In this document: in pieces, positions 1 through 4,245 of the stretch
Layout of the letters: each line of letters opens with the position of its first letter
Numbering within the stretch: position 1 is the first letter of the stretch
From: an uncultured Bacillota bacterium
GTDB taxonomy: Bacteria > Bacillota > Clostridia > Peptostreptococcales > Anaerovoracaceae
Length of the DNA: 9,734 nucleotides
Assembly (NCBI GenBank): GCA_946541435.1
Contig: CAMNJK010000046.1
Location: 1 to 9,734 of the forward strand
Direction: 5' to 3'
Position numbers and translations under genes: made by a program
Notes under the pieces: model-generated
Told to the model about the DNA's origin: nothing
The model's input: the letters and a program-made list of their open reading frames with translations, nothing else
The model's database searches: none

Positions 1-171
1 CCAGAAATTGCCGCCGCCAACGACGATGGCCACTTCCACGCCGCTTTCCGCGACTTCCTTGACCTGAGCCGCAACCTTTCTGACATACGGATTGTTGATG
101 CCGAAATGCTGCTCTCCGGCCATTGCTTCCCCACTGAGTTTCAGAAGGACACGCTTATATTTTGGTTCCAT
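1..171 (-). CDS. pyrH: UMP kinase, N-terminal part (runs off the left edge)
   Basis: UMP kinase phosphorylates UMP to UDP with ATP in pyrimidine nucleotide synthesis; the bacterial enzyme is a cytosolic hexamer of the amino-acid kinase fold. Only the first 57 residues are in the window. They show the family's N-terminal signature: [15 protein letters not shown] (residues 5-19, with the phosphate-binding KLSGE at 11-15) and [13 protein letters not shown] (45-57), matching the GGGN loop that is usually followed by an aromatic residue and RG. The ATG at 169-171 is supported by an AGGAG site at 178-182, seven bases upstream. The gene lies 74 bases after larB on the same strand and has its own likely promoter in that gap, so it is probably expressed independently. 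Identification rests on motifs in a partial sequence but is specific. Confidence 0.93.
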   Translation of the reverse strand, partial: MEPKYKRVLLKLSGEAMAGEQHFGINNPYVRKVAAQVKEVAESGVEVAIVVGGGNFW

Positions 172-200
172 ATTCCGCTCCTTTGTTTTTTGCTATAGAG

Positions 201-229
201 AGTATACCATATATCCCGTATGAAAACAA
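201..229 (-). promoter_or_regulatory. Probable promoter of pyrH
   Basis: On the minus strand TTGTTT (224-229) is followed after 17 bases by TATACT (201-206). The -10 is preceded by TGG, giving an extended -10 (TGGTATACT). Transcription would start near 194, about 22 bases before the pyrH start codon and upstream of its AGGAG site. The same extended -10 sequence occurs in front of relQ. Seen in sequence; activity is inferred. Confidence 0.6.
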
Positions 230-245
230 AAATGTTTTCCCGCTG

Positions 246-1028
246 TCATCCTGTAATCTGCCGGATCCGGTCCCGCGTCCGCCGGTTGATGAGAGCCGCC
301 GTATAAGCCGCGCCGAACCCATTGTCGATGTTGACCACGCTGACACCGTTGGCGCAGCTGTTCAGCATGGAGAGCAGAGCGGAAAGTCCATTGAGGTTGG
401 CACCGTAACCGATGCTGGTTGGCACCGCGATGACGGGCGCATCCACCAGGCCGCCGATCACGCTGGCCAGGGCCCCTTCCATCCCGGCCGCGGCGATCAC
501 CACGTCGGCCTCCCGGATCTGGTCCAGCTTGTCAAACAGGCGGTGGATCCCCGCCACGCCGATGTCATAGAACCGGCTGACCTGATTGCCCAGAAGCTCT
601 GCTGTGACGGCCGCTTCCTCCGCCACCGGGATGTCCGCCGTGCCCGCGCTGATCACACAGACCTTGCCCAGGGGCTCCCGGGTCTCCTCTTCCGGGCTGA
701 TCACTGCGATGATCCGGGCAGTCTCATAATAGACCGCTTCCGGGACCGCCTGGCTGACCTTCTGAAAATGCGCGTCCGTTGCCCGGGTGGCCAGGATGGT
801 CCTTCCCCGGCCGATGAGCTCGCAAAAGATATCCCGCATCTGTTCCGGTGTTTTCCCCTGTCCGAACACCACTTCGGGAAATCCGGTGCGGATGGCCCGG
901 TGATGGTCGATGTTGGCGAAGCCCAGATCTTTATAGGGAAGATCCTTCAGTTCCTTCCAGGCGTCGTCCACACTCATCCGGCCGCCGCTGACCCTGCGCA
1001 GGATCTCTCTGATGTATTCTCCGTCCAT
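246..1028 (-). CDS. larB: Nickel pincer cofactor biosynthesis protein LarB (P2CMN synthase)
   Basis: LarB carboxylates the pyridinium ring of nicotinic acid adenine dinucleotide and hydrolyses its phosphoanhydride. The product is the biscarboxylic mononucleotide that LarE and LarC convert to the nickel-pincer nucleotide, cofactor of lactate racemase and related LarA-type enzymes. The 260 residues match the family's usual length. The LarB-specific N-terminal half carries ANIDHHRAIRTGFPEVVFGQ (38-57). The C-terminal half is PurE-like (AIR carboxylase fold): SAGTADIPVAEEA (127-139), AAGMEGALASVIGGL (170-184), and the segment 193-231 with YGANLNGLSALLSMLNSC and VVNIDNGFGAA. The ATG at 1026-1028 has AGGAG upstream. 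It starts 9 bases after the stop of the folate cyclo-ligase gene, so the two are almost certainly co-transcribed. No larA, larC or larE is in the window, so the cofactor's user is not visible. Confidence 0.93.
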   Translation of the reverse strand: MDGEYIREILRRVSGGRMSVDDAWKELKDLPYKDLGFANIDHHRAIRTGFPEVVFGQGKTPEQMRDIFCELIGRGRTILATRATDAHFQKVSQAVPEAVYYETARIIAVISPEEETREPLGKVCVISAGTADIPVAEEAAVTAELLGNQVSRFYDIGVAGIHRLFDKLDQIREADVVIAAAGMEGALASVIGGLVDAPVIAVPTSIGYGANLNGLSALLSMLNSCANGVSVVNIDNGFGAAYTAALINRRTRDRIRQITG

Positions 1029-1037
1029 ATCTGCTCC

Positions 1038-1604
1038 TTATTCCCCGTCCCTTGCCAGCGTCCGAAGGTCGCTGATCACCAGCTCCGGAGAGATGTCGTG
1101 ATCCTCCGCGGGCAGGCTGTCGATGATCTGAAAATCAAAACAGATGGCGATGGTCCGGCACCGGGGATGGCGCTCCAGATATTTATCATAATACCCGCCG
1201 CCGTAGCCGATCCTGTGACAGTCCAGATCGAAGACCGATCCCGGCATGATGATCAGGGTGGTCTCATCCGGCGTCAGTACATCTTCCGATCCGGACTCCC
1301 GGATGTGAAAGGCGCCTTCTTCCATGATCTCATGCTCCTCATAGGCATTGAAGACCATTTCATCACCTGTCACCTTGGGGATATACACCCGCTTGCCGTC
1401 GGCCAGCGCCGGTCCGATCAGCCGGTCCGCCTCGGCTTCATTGTTGATGGGCATATACACGCAAAGGCTGGCAGCGTTCTGATACAGATCTGTATCCAGG
1501 ACCCGCCTGCAGATGATCTCCGAACGGGATCTTACTTCCTCCGGGTCCATGGCTCTGCGCCGGGCCAGGATCCCCTTTCTCAGTTCTTTTTTTGTCAGTG
1601 TCAC
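1038..1604 (-). CDS. fau: 5-formyltetrahydrofolate cyclo-ligase
   Basis: This cytosolic enzyme uses ATP to convert 5-formyl-THF to 5,10-methenyl-THF, salvaging a stored or inhibitory folate (family names MTHFS, YgfA/Fau, YqgN). The protein is 188 aa, the normal family length. The N-terminus TKKELRKGILARRRAM (4-19) is the expected basic substrate/ATP region. CVYMPINNEAEAD (48-60) follows, then the C-terminal signature PGSVFDLDCHRIGYGGGYYD (121-140) with the glycine-rich GYGGGYYDKYL loop. I chose the GTG at 1602-1604 because AGGAGG (1615-1620) lies 10 bases upstream and the protein then begins exactly at the family's usual N-terminus. The frame stays open much further upstream, but that part is antisense to the neighbouring plus-strand gene. 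It is first in a unit with larB. Folate genes folP and folK lie elsewhere in the window but in a separate transcript. Confidence 0.92.
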   Translation of the reverse strand: MTLTKKELRKGILARRRAMDPEEVRSRSEIICRRVLDTDLYQNAASLCVYMPINNEAEADRLIGPALADGKRVYIPKVTGDEMVFNAYEEHEIMEEGAFHIRESGSEDVLTPDETTLIIMPGSVFDLDCHRIGYGGGYYDKYLERHPRCRTIAICFDFQIIDSLPAEDHDISPELVISDLRTLARDGE

Positions 1605-1614
1605 TTTTTGCCTG

Positions 1615-1620
1615 CCTCCT
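1615..1620 (-). promoter_or_regulatory. Ribosome binding site fixing the GTG start of the cyclo-ligase
   Basis: The minus strand reads AGGAGG here, ten bases before the GTG at 1604. It decides the start: the frame has no stop for several hundred codons upstream, so open-frame length alone gives a wrong, far too long protein. Confidence 0.75.
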
Positions 1621-1627
1621 CTGGTCT

Positions 1628-1646
1628 CTGTTTCTTCCGGAAACAG
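1628..1646 (-). repeat. Perfect 7-bp inverted repeat in the cyclo-ligase leader
   Basis: CTGTTTC (1628-1634) and GAAACAG (1640-1646) form a perfect inverted repeat with a 5-base loop. It sits just upstream of the AGGAGG site and abuts a possible minus-strand -10 (TATACT, 1645-1650). It could be an operator or a small hairpin in the leader RNA. No good -35 accompanies that -10, and no T-run follows the repeat, so it is not a terminator. Function unknown. Confidence 0.4.
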
Positions 1647-1650
1647 TATA
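1645..1650 (-). promoter_or_regulatory. Candidate -10 element for the cyclo-ligase/larB unit
   Basis: The minus strand reads TATACT, about 40 bases before the GTG start. No convincing -35 lies 16-18 bases upstream (the region reads AAAGAACG) and there is no TGn extension. It is the best -10 candidate in the intergenic region on this strand but remains tentative. Confidence 0.3.
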
Positions 1651-1683
1651 CTACAAAGTCTCCCCTCCGTTCTTTGGTATTTA

Positions 1684-1712
1684 TTGACAAATCCCATATT
1701 ATGGAATATAAT
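1684..1712 (+). promoter_or_regulatory. Full-consensus sigma-70/SigA promoter of the DUF5688 gene
   Basis: TTGACA (1684-1689), a 17-base spacer and TATAAT (1707-1712) match the housekeeping consensus at all twelve positions. The predicted start is near 1719, about 39 bases before the ATG. A perfect promoter in front of an unknown gene, overlapped by a palindrome (1694-1728), suggests strong transcription held down by a repressor. That last step is inference. Confidence 0.8.
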
Positions 1713-1728
1713 GAATTCCACAATATGG
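1694..1728. repeat. 35-bp near-perfect palindrome over the -10 and start site (candidate operator)
   Basis: Left arm CCATATTATGGAAT (1694-1707) and right arm ATTCCACAATATGG (1715-1728) pair at 13 of 14 positions around a 7-base centre; the only mismatch is 1701/1721. It covers the distal spacer, the whole -10 and the predicted start at about 1719. Because it begins upstream of the start site, it cannot form a complete RNA hairpin in the transcript. This makes a DNA operator for a dimeric repressor more likely than a leader structure. The regulator is not identifiable from this window. Confidence 0.65.
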
Positions 1729-1757
1729 TAATTGAGATCAGAGAAAGGACGAGAGAC

Positions 1758-2624
1758 ATGATGAATTATGAACTCTTCAAGAAAATCGCCGGGCAGCGGA
1801 TCCTGGAATTCATGCCCGAGGAATTTGCTGAATGGCGCGTGGACATCCACCCGGTGAACAAGGTCAACGGCGTGCAGGACGGATTCTGCGTGGCGCCGCC
1901 GGTGCACGACAGCATGCTGGCCCTCCCCACCCTCTATCTGGAAGACCTCTATGAGGATTTCATCCTGGACGAGGACATGGACCGGGTCCTGACGGAAGCG
2001 GCTTCTGTTTTCGTTCGCTATTCCGGACGGAGATCTCCTCAGCTGGCTGCCTTGCGTCTGGAAGAACATGTGGACAGTATCGTATTCAATCTGGTGGGCG
2101 CTTCCCTCAACCGGCATATGCTGGATGAGATCCCTCACAGGGAATTCCTGGACATGGCGATCATCTACCGTGTGGTCACCAGTACGGATGAATGCGGCCT
2201 CAACACCGCCATCATCACCAATGATCTGATGAAGACCGCAGGACTGACCGAGGAGGATCTGTATCAGCATTCCATGCAGAACACCGGCCGTCTGTTTCCC
2301 ATCCGCATTCTGGATCAGTTCGATGACCGGTTCATGGTGATCACAAATCAATTCGGGGCCTACGGCGCCTCTGTCATGCTCTATGAGGAGGAAATGCGGA
2401 AGCTTTCGGACCGGTTCGGCGGAGATTTCTATATCCTGCCCTCTTCTGTCCATGAATTCTTCGCAGTGGCCGCATCCGGGAGCGACCCCGTGGATCTTTC
2501 CCGCATGCTGGCAGATGGAAACCGGAACATCACACCGCCAAGGGAGCAGCTGTCCACCATCATCTACCGGTATGTGCGGGAGCATCAGCAGGTCATCCGG
2601 TATCTGGGATACCTGACGGAGTGA
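1758..2624 (+). CDS. DUF5688 family protein, function unknown
   Basis: A 288-aa soluble protein with no signal peptide or membrane segment. I recognise it as DUF5688-like from memory of family features: the VNKVNG segment (33-38), the PTLYLEDLYEDF stretch (57-68), a central YRVVTSTDECGLNTAIITNDL region (137-157), and LPSSVHEFFAV (227-237) near the C-terminus. No catalytic residues of a known enzyme are apparent. The ATG at 1758 (immediately followed by a second ATG) is chosen because AAAGGA (1744-1749) precedes it by 8 bases and a full-consensus promoter lies upstream. The frame itself is open back to position 162, but that portion is antisense to larB and the cyclo-ligase. It stands alone between divergent and downstream promoters. 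The family is common in Lachnospiraceae and related gut Clostridia; its role is not established to my knowledge. Confidence 0.8.
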   Translation: MMNYELFKKIAGQRILEFMPEEFAEWRVDIHPVNKVNGVQDGFCVAPPVHDSMLALPTLYLEDLYEDFILDEDMDRVLTEAASVFVRYSGRRSPQLAALRLEEHVDSIVFNLVGASLNRHMLDEIPHREFLDMAIIYRVVTSTDECGLNTAIITNDLMKTAGLTEEDLYQHSMQNTGRLFPIRILDQFDDRFMVITNQFGAYGASVMLYEEEMRKLSDRFGGDFYILPSSVHEFFAVAASGSDPVDLSRMLADGNRNITPPREQLSTIIYRYVREHQQVIRYLGYLTE

Positions 2625-2666
2625 TGATTCTTCACCATATCTTCGCTTTTGTTTGCCAGAGGATTT

Positions 2667-2675
2667 TGGTATACT
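2667..2675 (+). promoter_or_regulatory. Probable extended -10 promoter of relQ
   Basis: TGGTATACT is an extended -10 (TATACT at 2670-2675). It is identical to the element before pyrH. Upstream, TTTTGT (2647-2652) lies at 17 bases and TTGTTT (2649-2654) at 15; both are weak -35 matches. Predicted start is near 2682, leaving a leader of about 42 bases with GGAGG at 2712-2716. The 99-base gap after the DUF5688 gene shows no obvious terminator. Confidence 0.5.
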
Positions 2676-2723
2676 GAAGTCGTAAGAAGAAACACATCAA
2701 TATAACAGATCGGAGGCGAAGCC

Positions 2724-3449
2724 ATGCTCAACGGAACGAGCATCCGTGAATATATCAACGAAAAGAAAAGAGAGATCGTGCTGGGGCGGCTGGCCAACAG
2801 GGATTTTCAGAGCTTTTTCACTGAGAACAGCCAGCCTTTGCAGACCCTCTTCACATACTCGGAATGCGCCATGCTTGAAGTGGAAACCAAATTCCGGGTA
2901 CTGAACGAACAGTTCACCCTGGCCTATGACCACAGTCCCATCGAGTCCATCAAGACCAGACTGAAGAGCCTGGAATCCCTCATCGAAAAGGTCCATCGCT
3001 ATCAGGTCCCCCTGACTCTGGAGTCCATCCAGAAGAACATCAATGATATCGCGGGGGTCCGGGTGGTCTGCTCATTCCCCGATGACATCTATTCTCTGGC
3101 GGACTGTTTCCTGGAGCAGGATGACATCACCCTGATCGACCGCAAGGACTATATCCAGCATCCCAAAGAAAGCGGTTACCGCAGCCTTCACCTGATCGTT
3201 TCAGTCCCCATTTTTCTGGAGCATGAGAAACGGGATATGAAGGTGGAGGTCCAGCTCCGCACCATTGCCATGGACTTCTGGGCCAGCCTGGAGCATAAGA
3301 TCCGCTACAAACAGGATCTTCCGGAAGGCGTGGCCGCAGAGCTCTATGACGAGCTGCTGGAATGCGCCCAGATCAGCGCGGACCTGGACATGCGCATGCA
3401 GAGCATCCGCAAGCGTCTGGACGAAAAGATCAGTCCGCTGGCTCACTGA
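2724..3449 (+). CDS. relQ: Small alarmone synthetase, GTP pyrophosphokinase of the RelQ/YjbM type
   Basis: Small alarmone synthetases transfer pyrophosphate from ATP to GTP or GDP to make (p)ppGpp without a hydrolase domain or ribosome-sensing domains. The 241-aa protein shows the RelA/SpoT synthetase motifs in order: YDHSPIESIKTRL (68-80), NDIAGVRVVCSF (107-118), the (p)ppGpp-synthetase core RKDYIQHPKESGYRSLHL (140-157), VEVQLRTIAMDFWASLEHKI (174-193). The basic KESGYRS and the acidic EVQLRT residues needed for substrate and magnesium binding are present. There is no HD hydrolase, TGS or ACT domain. It has roughly 45 extra N-terminal residues compared with Bacillus YjbM. The ATG is well supported by GGAGG 7 bases upstream. 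It converges on the barstar gene, overlapping it by 7 bases (3443-3449). Confidence 0.92.
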   Translation: MLNGTSIREYINEKKREIVLGRLANRDFQSFFTENSQPLQTLFTYSECAMLEVETKFRVLNEQFTLAYDHSPIESIKTRLKSLESLIEKVHRYQVPLTLESIQKNINDIAGVRVVCSFPDDIYSLADCFLEQDDITLIDRKDYIQHPKESGYRSLHLIVSVPIFLEHEKRDMKVEVQLRTIAMDFWASLEHKIRYKQDLPEGVAAELYDELLECAQISADLDMRMQSIRKRLDEKISPLAH

Positions 3450-3451
3450 TC
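3424..3451 (-). terminator. Possible intrinsic terminator of the folate-addA-barnase/barstar operon
   Basis: GATCAGT (3428-3434) and ACTGATC (3445-3451) form a perfect 7-bp stem with a 10-base loop. On the minus strand the stem is followed directly by TTTT (3424-3427). The hairpin contains the barstar stop codon and lies across the relQ stop. The T-run is short and the stem only partly GC, so termination may be modest. On the plus strand no T-run follows. Confidence 0.4.
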
Positions 3452-3727
3452 GTCAGGTTCAACAAAATACATCCAAAGATTCGGATTCTCATTCATGGAA
3501 TCCCTGCAGACCCGCCGGAAGAGCTGATATGCCTCCGGCAGGTTTTTTATTGCGTCCGCTGTTCCCCGGACGATGATCCGGCCGGAAAAGGCCGTCAGAC
3601 AATCGTGCAGGGCGTCCATATTCTTTCCATACCAGTCCGGCAGCGCCAGAGCTCCCGCCAGCCGCTCATGGATCTCGGATTCAGATCCGATCCCGGTGAG
3701 GTCCACCGTAAAAAGCTTCGAAATCAT
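3443..3727 (-). CDS. Barstar family ribonuclease inhibitor (antitoxin/immunity to the adjacent barnase)
   Basis: Barstar is a small cytosolic protein that plugs the active site of barnase and protects the producing cell. The 94-aa product has the family core LALPDWYGKNMDALHDCLT (27-45), aligning with barstar LALPEYYGENLDALWDCLT. The two barnase-contacting aspartates (D35 and D39 of barstar) correspond to D38 and D42; Y29 is Trp32 and W38 is His41 here. A GTG at 3728-3730 is in frame, but GGGAGG (3733-3738) is only two bases from it and five from the ATG at 3725-3727, so I take the ATG. The barnase stop TGA and this ATG overlap as TGATG, implying translational coupling. The 3' end overlaps relQ by 7 bases on the opposite strand. 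Confidence 0.88.
   Translation of the reverse strand: MISKLFTVDLTGIGSESEIHERLAGALALPDWYGKNMDALHDCLTAFSGRIIVRGTADAIKNLPEAYQLFRRVCRDSMNENPNLWMYFVEPDDQ
3514..3548 (+). terminator. Possible relQ terminator lying inside barstar (antisense)
   Basis: GCCGGA (3514-3519) and TCCGGC (3534-3539) form a 6-bp GC-rich stem with a 14-base loop, then AGG and six T (3543-3548). This is 65-100 bases past the relQ stop, so relQ mRNA would end within the 3' half of barstar on the opposite strand. An alternative stem, CCTGC (3503-3507) with GCAGG (3538-3542), abuts the T-run. The same bases encode barstar (KNLPEA), so chance cannot be ruled out. Confidence 0.4.
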
Positions 3728-4245
3728 CACAGCCTCCCGTTCTCGTCATACAGTTGTTCAAACGTTTCGTAGTGGTCTTCCGTGTAATAGATGTCATCCT
3801 CCGAATACACCAGCCTTTTGGCCCCGCGTTCGGAAGCGCCCAGGGTATCGATGTCGCACTCGTGATAGTCCTGATCATCCGGCAGGACCCGCTCGTAATT
3901 GCCGAAATGATCCCCGCCGATGCACATGCCGGGGGCGAACCGTTCCAGGGAACCGCCTTCCCAGCCCAGATCCCGGGCTTCACTTTTGGTCATGTAATTG
4001 CCGGGCAGCTCCCCGTAGGCATAGAGGTATGCCGCCACATCCTCCTTGCTGTCGTAGACCCCATCGTAATCCGGCAGATCCGCGTTCTGTTCCTCTGCCA
4101 GTTCCTCCGCAGCTGTGGCCTGCTTCTGCTGGCTGCTCTGGTCTCCGCTCTCATTGCTGCTGCCGCATCCGGTGCAAAAGCAGGCAATGCCGAAGAGCAG
4201 CATCAGCCCTGCGATCACTGCGGTCAGGATTCTCTTATGATTCAT
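3727..4245 (-). CDS. Secreted or lipid-anchored barnase-type ribonuclease
   Basis: A guanyl-preferring RNase of the barnase (N1/T1) family, expected to act outside the cytoplasm. Residues 1-27 form a signal peptide (basic NHKR, then a hydrophobic core) ending FCTGC, with Cys27 as the likely lipidated residue; position -3 is Cys, so the lipobox is not canonical. A low-complexity Ser/Gln/Glu linker follows (28-57). The catalytic domain (about 60-172) aligns along its length with mature barnase: AAYLYAYGELPGNYMTKSEARDLGW region (71-95), FAPGMCIGGDHFGN (103-116), HECDID (128-133), KRLVYS (143-148), TEDHYETF (155-162). Catalytic E73, R83, R87, H102 and K27 of barnase correspond to E129, R140, R144, H158 and K87. 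Barnase R59 is Tyr117 here. ATG at 4243-4245 is chosen because AGGAGG (4254-4259) lies 8 bases upstream. It overlaps the addA end by 11 bases and barstar follows immediately. Confidence 0.88.
   Translation of the reverse strand: MNHKRILTAVIAGLMLLFGIACFCTGCGSSNESGDQSSQQKQATAAEELAEEQNADLPDYDGVYDSKEDVAAYLYAYGELPGNYMTKSEARDLGWEGGSLERFAPGMCIGGDHFGNYERVLPDDQDYHECDIDTLGASERGAKRLVYSEDDIYYTEDHYETFEQLYDENGRL

Noticed and set aside
222..239. GAAAAC/GTTTTC inverted repeat after larB as a terminator
   Set aside because: The stem is short and AT-rich, and its T-run lies in the loop, not after the stem. It overlaps the -35 of the pyrH promoter.
1605..1757. Folate (THF) riboswitch before the cyclo-ligase
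   Set aside because: The leader after the candidate start is only about 35 bases, with one small hairpin and no room for the aptamer.
1605..2585. Upstream extension of the cyclo-ligase frame, giving a 515-codon protein
   Set aside because: The added 327 codons are antisense to the DUF5688 gene. The protein aligns with its family only from the GTG at 1604, which has its own AGGAGG.
162..2624. An uninterrupted plus-strand frame of 820 codons
   Set aside because: Its first two-thirds is the exact antisense of larB and the cyclo-ligase and resembles no protein. Only the part from 1758, after a promoter and ribosome site, is a real gene.
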